11,500 bases of DNA from JBBDIM01 sp040880405 (GTDB lineage Bacteria > Planctomycetota > Planctomycetia > Pirellulales > Pirellulaceae): contig JBBDIM010000190.1 in NCBI GenBank assembly GCA_040880405.1, positions 1 through 11,500 on the forward strand, given 5' to 3'. The translations under genes were made by a program, and so were the position numbers. How positions within the stretch are numbered: position 1 is the first letter of the stretch; each line of letters starts with the position of its first letter. The notes beneath the pieces were generated by a model. That model was not told the origin of the DNA. It saw only the letters and a list, made by a program, of their open reading frames with translations, and made no database searches. Shown piece by piece: positions 1 to 5,652 of this stretch.

Positions 1-35
1 CATCCCCTAGCGTTTTGACCCTTGACACTGCTTAG

Positions 36-51
36 AAAAGGACAAAGTCCT
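36..51 (-). terminator. Weak terminator-like hairpin after the lipoprotein gene
   Basis: Read on the minus strand, a 5-bp stem (AGGAC/GTCCT) with a TTT loop is followed by a short T run, 28 bases past the stop of the lipoprotein gene. The stem is short and the T run has only three or four residues, so it would be a weak terminator at best. Nothing else was seen in the first 78 bases. Confidence 0.25.
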
Positions 52-78
52 GGGTCCATCTCCGGACATTGTCACTCA

Positions 79-651
79 CTACTTCGCTTCCAAATCGAAG
101 TCCGCTCCCTCGGTGCCGCCGGCGGGGACTTCGAAAGTGAGCTCTGTCGCGGCGTTGTATTTGGCCGGGAGGGTTTCGTTGGATTGGACGACCACTGTGT
201 CGCTGAGGTAGTTGCGGATCTGCTCTTCGGTGAGCTTCGCGTCGGGATTGCCCTCCTGCTTCCGTAAGAATTCGCGGGCATGGGCGATCTGAGCATCCGT
301 ATATACCGGGGCGGTGGTGGTGAGGATTCGGACGCGGTGTTTCCCCAGCGCCGCCCCCGCTTGATTGGCGACCGGCGACTTGAGCGAGTAGCGCCCCTGG
401 GCGTCGGTCCGACCGTAGGAAGGGCTACCACCGGTGTTTCCGTCCGCGTCGCCAATGGGCTCGAAAATCAACTTCGCGTCCGCCAGCGGCTGGCTATCGA
501 GCCGGACCACACCGGAGACCGGCGCATAACTACTGCCACCACAACCGACGATCGGTGACACCCACAAGACGAGGGCCCATAGCCACAACCAACCGCCACG
601 GTACCACGCCGTTTGAAGATTGCGGTCGTCGTAAACTAGATGGTTGTTCAT
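79..651 (-). CDS. Small lipoprotein with transthyretin/carboxypeptidase-regulatory-like domain
   Basis: This 190-residue protein is probably a membrane-anchored lipoprotein of unknown function. A Trp/Leu-rich hydrophobic stretch (about residues 21-36) ends in the lipobox-like IVGC, placing the lipidated cysteine at residue 37. Residues about 45-115 (VSGVVRLDSQPLADAKLIF, then YGRTDAQGRYSL) match the beta-sandwich pattern of carboxypeptidase-regulatory-like domains, which are abundant in planctomycete secreted proteins. The rest is charged and soluble, with no catalytic motif. The leader before the hydrophobic core is rather long (20 residues), but there is no other in-frame Met. The gene starts 21 bases after the stop of the mnmE-like gene, with only a weak purine-rich site (AAAGAGA) before the ATG, so it is probably cotranscribed. 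The family is a confident call; the function is not known. Confidence 0.8.
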   Translation of the reverse strand: MNNHLVYDDRNLQTAWYRGGWLWLWALVLWVSPIVGCGGSSYAPVSGVVRLDSQPLADAKLIFEPIGDADGNTGGSPSYGRTDAQGRYSLKSPVANQAGAALGKHRVRILTTTAPVYTDAQIAHAREFLRKQEGNPDAKLTEEQIRNYLSDTVVVQSNETLPAKYNAATELTFEVPAGGTEGADFDLEAK

Positions 652-672
652 GAGTCTCTTTCTTGGGATTGA

Positions 673-1836
673 TTAACCCAGCAAGGCCCGCAGATACGCG
701 CTGATTTGATCGACGGTGTCCGCCCTATGGGCGGCGGCCAGATGCTCTTCTTGCGCTGCCGTGAACGGGAGCGGCGTGCCTGCACTGGGTACTTCAGGTA
801 CCAACCGGGTGGCGATGGCCGATTGAAGCCGGTCCAGCCCCTGCCCCGTGGTGACACTGGTATGGATGAGCTCCGGTTCCGCCTCCGTCAGCGAAGTCGG
901 CAGCAAGTCGACTTTGTTGAGCACGCCGACTCGGCGGGGCGACTCGGCGAGGAGCGTTTGCCACGTGGCGGTGGTTTCGTCCTGCTGGCCGATCCGCGTG
1001 ACGTCCATCACATGCACCACGCAGTCCGCCTCGGCGATCATCCGCGCGGCGCGTTCGATGCCGCTTGATTCCAGGCGATCGGTTGAGTCTCGGAGCCCGG
1101 CGGTATCGGTCAGTTCGACCGGCCAACCCTCCAGCGCGGTGGTGGCGGTCAGCAGATCTCGCGTGGTCCCCGGTTGGTCGAAGACGATTGCGCGGTCGTA
1201 ACCCAACAGGGCGTTGATCAGACTGCTCTTGCCGACGTTCGGCTCACCCGCCAACACCACGCGCCACGGCTGTGTGAGTCTCAGGCCGAACTCGGACCAT
1301 CGCAGCAGCGCGGCAATCGCGCCTCGGGCCGCATCCATTCGATCTACCGAGAGCAGCTCCAAAATCCGCCGGAGTTCCCGTTCCAAAGCCCCTTGGTATT
1401 GATCGAGCAAATGCCCCGCCACGCGGCTGGTAGCCGCTTTGGCGAGCAGGATTCGGGCCTCGGCCGCGATGGGGGAACGTTCAAACCGCAAGGCCCAATC
1501 GCGCCACGAGATCACCTGACAACCCGCAGCGGACAGGTTCGCCAAGATATGGCCGCTCGCCTGCGGGCCGCCATGGCAGTGGATTTCCCAGTGGTCCGGG
1601 GCGATGTGCCCCAGCACCAATTCCTCGCCCGCTTGGCTGGGTTTCTGGTTGGCGGCGCTGTGCCAATGCCCCACCAGAATCGAGCCGGGCGAAGTCGCGG
1701 TCAGCGGCCGACCACCCAGCCCACGGAAATACGCCTCACAAGCCGCCATCGCATCCGGCCCCCGCACGGCAACCGTCGCAATCGCGGCCCGGCCAGGCGG
1801 AGTCAGGAGTGAGGCGAGGGTAGTGGTTTCCGGCAT
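673..1836 (-). CDS. mnmE: Divergent MnmE/TrmE-like GTPase lacking the C-terminal Cys motif
   Basis: MnmE, with MnmG, modifies wobble uridine in certain tRNAs using a folate-binding N-domain, a helical domain and an inserted GTPase. All three parts can be traced here in 387 residues: an N-domain (LLTPPGRAAIATVAVRG near residue 11; EIHCHGGPQ near 84), a shortened helical part, and a complete G domain with G1 GEPNVGKSS (197-205), G2 GTTRD (223-227), G3 DTAGL (244-248) and G4 NKVD (307-310). Typical MnmE is about 450 residues and ends in a conserved Cys-x-Gly-Lys; this one ends ISAYLRALLG with no cysteine. I chose the start at 1836 (MPETTTLASL) because the reading frame extends 16 codons further upstream only by running into an inverted repeat. 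There is no clear ribosome binding site at either start. It lies downstream of coaX. The GTPase family is certain; canonical tRNA modification activity is doubtful. Confidence 0.82.
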   Translation of the reverse strand: MPETTTLASLLTPPGRAAIATVAVRGPDAMAACEAYFRGLGGRPLTATSPGSILVGHWHSAANQKPSQAGEELVLGHIAPDHWEIHCHGGPQASGHILANLSAAGCQVISWRDWALRFERSPIAAEARILLAKAATSRVAGHLLDQYQGALERELRRILELLSVDRMDAARGAIAALLRWSEFGLRLTQPWRVVLAGEPNVGKSSLINALLGYDRAIVFDQPGTTRDLLTATTALEGWPVELTDTAGLRDSTDRLESSGIERAARMIAEADCVVHVMDVTRIGQQDETTATWQTLLAESPRRVGVLNKVDLLPTSLTEAEPELIHTSVTTGQGLDRLQSAIATRLVPEVPSAGTPLPFTAAQEEHLAAAHRADTVDQISAYLRALLG

Positions 1837-1853
1837 GGGTGTCGTTGGGGGGA

Positions 1854-1942
1854 GCGTGAAAAAGGGGTCAGGACTCTTTTTCATCAGGCGTGTTCCATTT
1901 GAGAACGTATCGCGAAAAAGAGTCCTGACCCCTTTTTCACGC
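1854..1942. repeat. Paired palindromic (REP/BIME-like) element, 29-bp perfect inverted repeat
   Basis: Arms at 1854-1882 and 1914-1942 are perfect reverse complements over 29 bases, separated by a 31-base loop. Each arm is itself an imperfect palindrome: GAAAAAG and CTTTTTC flank a core containing GTC-AG-GAC, so each arm can form its own hairpin. Two REP-like hairpins in opposite orientation form a BIME-like unit, the kind of element mobilised by REP-associated tyrosine (IS200-like) transposases. That mechanism is inferred from architecture; no transposase gene is in the window. The element fills the gap between coaX and the mnmE-like gene. Its right edge contains the coaX stop codon (1937-1939), and its left arm provides an in-frame upstream ATG (1882-1884) for mnmE. 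Confidence 0.85.
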
Positions 1943-2728
1943 GTTGGCGCTCAACACAATTCCCTTCAGCACGATATGCGGGACCAGTGTCACCTCTGGG
2001 CCGAGCCATTGGGCCAATTGGCTCATGTTGCCGCCGGAGAAGAAGACCTGCGGTTTGGTCTGCTCGCTCAGTTGACGCCCGACGCGGTCGATCGTCTCGC
2101 GGACCGCGCCGACGGTCCCCCAGTACAGCCCGCTGCGGATTGCTTGGCTGGTGTTTGCGCCGATCGCGGCGGGGACGTCGCCGGGGTCAATTGCCACTTC
2201 CGGCAACAGGTCGGTCTGGCCGGTCAGGGCCTTGGCCGACATCGCCAAGCCAGGCAAAATCGCCCCGCCTAAAAACCGACCGTCGGCGGAAACGGCGTCG
2301 ACGGTGATCGCGGTACCGGCATCCACCACAATCGCCGGTTGCCCAGGCCGACGCAGATGGTTGGCGGCGACCGCCGCGGCCAGACGGTCGGTCCCGACCT
2401 GCTCCGGGTGATCGACCGCGGCATTGATGACAAGGGTGTGGTGGTCGAGCAAAGTGAATGCCATCGAGCCTTGGCTCAAAACCCACTGCCGCAGGTGCAT
2501 CAGCCCGGTTCGGTTCACGCTGACGCCAAACCACCGCTCGGCCCCCGGCGGAAGCCACTGGGCCAAGGCCTCGAAATTGGGCGTGGCGGTTGAGGTGGTG
2601 AAATCGCTCGCCGGCTCGGCAAGCGTCTCGGAGCCTTGGCCACCGGGGAACCAGCCGAAGTGGATGTTGGTGTTGCCGATATCGACGGCGATGAGCGGCT
2701 GGGCGGGCGACCGAGATTGAGCGGACAA
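1937..2728 (-). CDS. coaX: Type III pantothenate kinase (CoaX), TTG start
   Basis: CoaX catalyses ATP-dependent phosphorylation of pantothenate, the first step of coenzyme A synthesis, in the cytoplasm. The 263-residue protein has the ASKHA-fold signatures of the type III class: VDIGNTN (15-21, phosphate 1), GTDR (112-115) and VDAGTAITVD (135-144, phosphate 2 and catalytic region), then GGAILPG (154-160) and a C-terminal FFSGGN (229-234). Length is normal for the family. The start codon is TTG at 2726-2728: no ATG lies upstream of the essential DIGNTN motif, and a good GGGAG site precedes the TTG by 8 bases. Only three bases separate it from the obgE stop, so translation is probably coupled. 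The stop codon lies inside the adjoining inverted repeat, so the last residues may have been reset by that insertion. Confidence 0.93.
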   Translation of the reverse strand: MSAQSRSPAQPLIAVDIGNTNIHFGWFPGGQGSETLAEPASDFTTSTATPNFEALAQWLPPGAERWFGVSVNRTGLMHLRQWVLSQGSMAFTLLDHHTLVINAAVDHPEQVGTDRLAAAVAANHLRRPGQPAIVVDAGTAITVDAVSADGRFLGGAILPGLAMSAKALTGQTDLLPEVAIDPGDVPAAIGANTSQAIRSGLYWGTVGAVRETIDRVGRQLSEQTKPQVFFSGGNMSQLAQWLGPEVTLVPHIVLKGIVLSANA

Positions 2729-2731
2729 GGG

Positions 2732-3754
2732 TTACTCTCCCGCGGCATCTTTCTGGAGATTCGCCTTCTCGAGATCGAGCTGCCGCACAATCTCGAGAAC
2801 CAATTGATTCAGACCCAGCCCGGTGACCGCCGAGATGAGCAGTACCCCGTCTCCCACTTCTTGCTTCATCTTCGCATGGATCTCTTCCGCCTCGGGGAGC
2901 TCCGCCTTGGTGACGCACACCACCTCCGGTCGCTCGGCCAGCGGCTGTTTGTACGAGGCCAACTCGTGCCGGATGGTGCGGTAGTTTTCGATCGGGTCGG
3001 TCCCGTCCATTGGGGCCGGTTCGATTAGATGGACCAAGATCCCGGCGCGTTCGACATGCCGCAGGAACTCATGCCCCAGGCCGATCCCCTCGTGGGCTCC
3101 TTCGATCAAGCCGGGGATATCGGCCATGACGAAGGCCCGATCCATGTCGACCTTCACCTGGCCCAGGTTGGGGAACTTGGTGGTGAAGGGATAATCGGCG
3201 ATCTCCGGCCGAGCATGTGAGAGCCGCGACAGGAGCGTGCTTTTGCCGGCGTTCGGCTTGCCCAGCAGGCCGACATCGGCGATCGCCTTGAGTTCCAGAA
3301 TCAGCTTCCGCCGCTCGCCCGGATCGCCGGGGGTGTGTTCCCGCGGGGCGCGATTGGTCGCCGTTTTGAAACTGGCGTTGCCTCGGCCGCCCCGGCCTCC
3401 GCGGGCCGCGACAATCTGATCGCCTGGGCTGACTAGGTCTTTCAACACAAAGTCCCCCTTGGCGTCGTAAATCACGGTGCCGGGCGGGATCTTCACGATG
3501 ATATCCTCGGCGCTGCGGCCGGTCATGCCGGAGCCTTTGCCATGGCCACCCCGCTTGCCGCGGTAGTGCTTTTGGTGCGACAGCGCGATCAGGCTATCGA
3601 CCCCCTCTTCGGCCATCAGGATGATGCTGCCGCCGTTGCCGCCATCACCCCCGTCCGGGCCACCCTTAGGGACATAGCGTTCGCGACGGAAACTGGAACA
3701 GCCGCTCCCTCCGTCACCCGCTTCGACCTCGATTTGAACCCGATCGACAAACAT
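2732..3754 (-). CDS. obgE: Obg/CgtA GTPase, ribosome assembly
   Basis: Obg is an essential GTPase that binds the large ribosomal subunit during assembly. The 340-residue protein has the glycine-rich Obg domain at residues 1-158 (for example GDGGSGCSSFRRERY, then GGPDGGDGGNGG and RGGRGGRGNASF), followed by a G domain: G1 GKPNAGKST (165-173), the TT of G2 (191-192), G3 DIPGL (212-216) and SAV as G5 (308-310). The G4 position reads TKAE instead of NKxD. It ends soon after the G domain, with no long C-terminal extension. The frame is open for 61 codons upstream, but MFVDRVQIEV at 3754 is the conserved Obg start, and the upstream part overlaps the rpmA end and a terminator. It is followed by coaX three bases later. 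Confidence 0.96.
   Translation of the reverse strand: MFVDRVQIEVEAGDGGSGCSSFRRERYVPKGGPDGGDGGNGGSIILMAEEGVDSLIALSHQKHYRGKRGGHGKGSGMTGRSAEDIIVKIPPGTVIYDAKGDFVLKDLVSPGDQIVAARGGRGGRGNASFKTATNRAPREHTPGDPGERRKLILELKAIADVGLLGKPNAGKSTLLSRLSHARPEIADYPFTTKFPNLGQVKVDMDRAFVMADIPGLIEGAHEGIGLGHEFLRHVERAGILVHLIEPAPMDGTDPIENYRTIRHELASYKQPLAERPEVVCVTKAELPEAEEIHAKMKQEVGDGVLLISAVTGLGLNQLVLEIVRQLDLEKANLQKDAAGE
2737..2741 (-). promoter_or_regulatory. Ribosome binding site that fixes the coaX TTG start
   Basis: On the minus strand GGGAG lies inside the last codons of obgE, eight bases before the TTG at 2728, with the obgE TAA between them. This spacing supports TTG as the true start of coaX and suggests that ribosomes finishing obgE reinitiate there. 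Confidence 0.6.
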
Positions 3755-3783
3755 AGCGTTTTGACTTTTCCCTTTCAGGGAAC

Positions 3784-3819
3784 AAAAACGGGGATGGCCG
3801 AAGGTTCGTGCCATCCCCG
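3784..3819 (-). terminator. Intrinsic terminator between rpmA and obgE
   Basis: A perfect 10-bp GC-rich stem (CGGGGATGGC at 3789-3798 with its complement at 3810-3819, 11-base loop) is followed on the minus strand by TTTTTG. This is a textbook rho-independent terminator 53 bases after the rpmA stop. It lies only about 30 bases before the obgE start, so expression of obgE and the genes after it must depend on read-through or on a promoter overlapping this structure. A second small hairpin (TTCCCT-GAA-AGGGAA on the minus strand, just before the obgE start) sits between the terminator and the ATG. Confidence 0.8.
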
Positions 3820-3872
3820 ATTGAATTTTAAGAGCCCTGAACTTCAGGTCCGCGGATCCGGAACGCCGGACC

Positions 3873-4127
3873 TTAGTTGGCTTCCGGCAGAACCACGTTG
3901 ATGCGGCGGCTCTTTTGATCGAACAGGACGGTCCCATCGGTCAGGGCGAACAGGGTGTAGTCCTTGCCCATGCCGACATTCTTCCCGGGACGGAACTTGG
4001 TCCCAAGCTGACGGACCAGGATGTTGCCCGCTCGGACCACTTCCCCGCCGTACTTCTTGACACCGCGATACTGGGGGTTCGAATCACGACCGTTGCGGCT
4101 CGAACCTTGACCTTTCTTATGGGCCAT
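3873..4127 (-). CDS. rpmA: 50S ribosomal protein L27
   Basis: L27 is a large-subunit protein whose N-terminal tail reaches the peptidyl-transferase centre. The 84-residue sequence is full length and typical: MAHKKGQGSSRNGRDS at the start, a GVKKYGGE segment near residue 22, GNILVRQLGTKFRPGKNVGMG (34-54), and a DGTVLF strand near 64. There is no N-terminal extension of the kind cleaved in Firmicutes. AGGAG at 4138-4142 lies ten bases before the ATG. In most bacteria rplU (L21) is immediately upstream and obgE downstream; here obgE is present but rplU is replaced by an unrelated exported protein gene 166 bases away. A strong terminator follows the gene. Confidence 0.97.
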   Translation of the reverse strand: MAHKKGQGSSRNGRDSNPQYRGVKKYGGEVVRAGNILVRQLGTKFRPGKNVGMGKDYTLFALTDGTVLFDQKSRRINVVLPEAN

Positions 4128-4207
4128 GGCAACTCTACTCCTGCGTTATTTGAGAGACCGCCACAACACGCGAGCGGCATCGGATGGATCGGGGGCTTAC
4201 TTTCCTC

Positions 4208-4286
4208 GGTTTCCACACCTCACCGGTGCGGCCAACATCCACTTGCCGAAGCCCCTTTACCGGACCCCAGCCAGGATGTGGAAACC
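4208..4286. repeat. Inverted repeat in the rpmA leader region
   Basis: GGTTTCCACA at 4208-4217 is the perfect reverse complement of 4277-4286, with 59 bases between. The pair lies in the 166-base gap between the stop of the exported-protein gene and rpmA, so it could be a terminator-like fold for the first gene or a leader structure of rpmA. It has no T run, and no convincing promoter was found here. A 10-base inverted repeat at this distance can also arise by chance. Confidence 0.3.
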
Positions 4287-4293
4287 TTACCTT

Positions 4294-5292
4294 TTACTGG
4301 TAAATCCATTCGTAGTCAAGCTGCCCATCGATTCCGAACCGGATTTCATCCTGGTACTCTTCGAATTCATCTCCCCAGCGGGAAAAACGAAGCCGGAGGG
4401 TCCGCTGCTGGTACTTCCGTGACGCAAGCGGTGGGGCATCGGCGTCAAACGACTCCGAATCGGTCTCCCAGCGGTAGGCGTTGGTCAGCCCCTGGACATC
4501 GATGGTGAAGTAATCGGTGTTTGGGTCGACATCTTCCCAAGTCACGACGCCCCAAACACTTTTGTCTTCGTCCGGAGTCGAAACCGGGATATCGAAGCGG
4601 CTGATTTCGACGGTGTTGTATAGCTTAACCCCGCCTGTTTCCCGCTCGGCGATCACGTCGGCGGCCACCGGAATTACGCGGTCCAAGTACTCTTTCTCCG
4701 GCTCGGTCCGCTCGGTTCGCAACACAAACCGGGGGAAAAACCGGATCGGCTTGGTCGGTAAGCCCTCAACCTGCCGTACTTCGTACGTGATGTTGCCGAA
4801 TTCGTCCTTCACCGGCGAGCGGCGAAGGGGGTCTCCCAGGTTTTTCACGCGGTAAACCATGTACCAGATGAGCTTCCGCTGCAATTTACCGCTCGGCTGA
4901 GGCACACTCACTTCCATCGTCCGCAGCGGCTTGAAGGCGAACTCCAGTGACCAAATATCTCGCCGCAAAATCACTTCGGACGCCTTCGATTTGAGTGTCC
5001 GAGTCTCCGCCAGGTAATTGGGGGTCCAATCAAGGTTCGGAATCCCTTGCAGGATATCGATGTACGGCTCCGGATCGCTGAAGGTGCTTTCGGCGAGCGG
5101 TTCACTAGGAATCACCCGCACGACCCCGGGCGCAAATACCCTCCGCGGCGTGTTGACCTGAGCCACGCGCACATTGGCCTGGATGTCCTGCTCTGCCGGT
5201 GTTTGCGACCAGGCGATACCAGGCGTCAGCAGCGGACAGACCATCAGGGTGGCGATCGCTAGCTGAAAGCCGCGAAGGAGCGTGTGTACCAT
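4294..5292 (-). CDS. Exported protein of unknown function (conserved planctomycete type)
   Basis: I do not recognise a named family. The 332-residue protein starts with a clear signal peptide: Arg7, a hydrophobic core (about 9-24), and a probable cleavage site near AWSQ (27-30). I took the start at 5292 because the frame upstream (43 more codons) runs up to the promoter and gives no plausible signal peptide. The mature part is soluble and beta-rich, with paired aromatic and charged strands (LIWYMVYRVKNLGDP at 141-155; IRFFPRFVLRTE at 183-194; VWGVVTWEDVDPNTDYFTID at 246-265). It ends RFGIDGQLDYEWIYQ, a tail pattern I associate, from memory, with planctomycete exported proteins. No catalytic motif or transmembrane helix is visible after the leader. 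It is probably periplasmic. It is transcribed from its own promoter and lies upstream of rpmA. Confidence 0.75.
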   Translation of the reverse strand: MVHTLLRGFQLAIATLMVCPLLTPGIAWSQTPAEQDIQANVRVAQVNTPRRVFAPGVVRVIPSEPLAESTFSDPEPYIDILQGIPNLDWTPNYLAETRTLKSKASEVILRRDIWSLEFAFKPLRTMEVSVPQPSGKLQRKLIWYMVYRVKNLGDPLRRSPVKDEFGNITYEVRQVEGLPTKPIRFFPRFVLRTERTEPEKEYLDRVIPVAADVIAERETGGVKLYNTVEISRFDIPVSTPDEDKSVWGVVTWEDVDPNTDYFTIDVQGLTNAYRWETDSESFDADAPPLASRKYQQRTLRLRFSRWGDEFEEYQDEIRFGIDGQLDYEWIYQ

Positions 5293-5391
5293 AACGAATT
5301 CAGGCTCGCGTAAATCTGCGCGTTTAGAACCGCAATCAAGCACCCTGGAAGGGCACCCCCGGCGGCGGAAAAGCAATCCGACGAAAAGTTT

Positions 5392-5421
5392 AGTATAGTT
5401 GCCCAGTTTAACAAGCGTCAA
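5392..5421 (-). promoter_or_regulatory. Sigma70-type promoter of the exported-protein gene
   Basis: On the minus strand TTGACG (5416-5421) and TATACT (5392-5397) are separated by 18 bases, each matching the consensus at five of six positions. The site lies about 100 bases upstream of the ATG at 5292 and right after the foldback repeat. The long leader has no obvious riboswitch fold. Confidence 0.6.
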
Positions 5422-5487
5422 GTTTTCACTTCACGTGCCACCATCGGGGTGGAGGTAGGGCAATTATGCGGCTTATGATAAGGGAAA

Positions 5488-5642
5488 GGTGGGTGGAGTC
5501 CTCGGAACCCACCATCGCCAGCCAACGTAATCGTGGCAACACGGCCCGGGTTCATAAAGCGTCCAAGGCCGCTACTCCACCGGCGATCGCAATTCCAACC
5601 GCGAACCCTTGGTGGGTTCCGGCCTAACGGCCTGCACCCACC
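5488..5642. repeat. 155-bp foldback element with a hairpin at each end
   Basis: Ends GGTGGGT (5488-5494) and ACCCACC (5636-5642) are inverted repeats. The left end also folds on itself (5488-5494 with 5507-5513, 12-base loop). The right end folds as a two-tier hairpin: GGTGGGT 5611-5617 with ACCCACC 5636-5642, and GGCC-TAAC-GGCC inside. GGAACCCACC (5504-5513) is the exact reverse complement of 5611-5620. This layout resembles non-autonomous elements with subterminal hairpins (PATE/MITE-like). The reading frame across it has an unnatural composition and no ribosome binding site, so I treat the 230-base gap as non-coding. The right hairpin begins 11 bases past the stop of the toroid-repeat gene and may help end its transcript, although no T run follows. 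Confidence 0.6.
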
Positions 5643-5652
5643 GCTTACACGA

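Noticed and set aside
1174..2272. Plus-strand open frames antisense to mnmE and coaX
   Set aside because: Their translations are low-complexity and Arg/Pro/Ala-rich and overlap conserved genes on the minus strand.
2187..2918. Minus-strand 243-codon frame overlapping coaX and obgE
   Set aside because: It is the coaX/obgE DNA read in another frame; its Arg-rich composition is unnatural and both real genes have complete motifs.
8..3765. Twelve-base direct repeat TAGCGTTTTGAC at 8-19 and 3754-3765
   Set aside because: A few 12-base matches are expected by chance in 11.5 kb, and the second copy overlaps the obgE start codon region.
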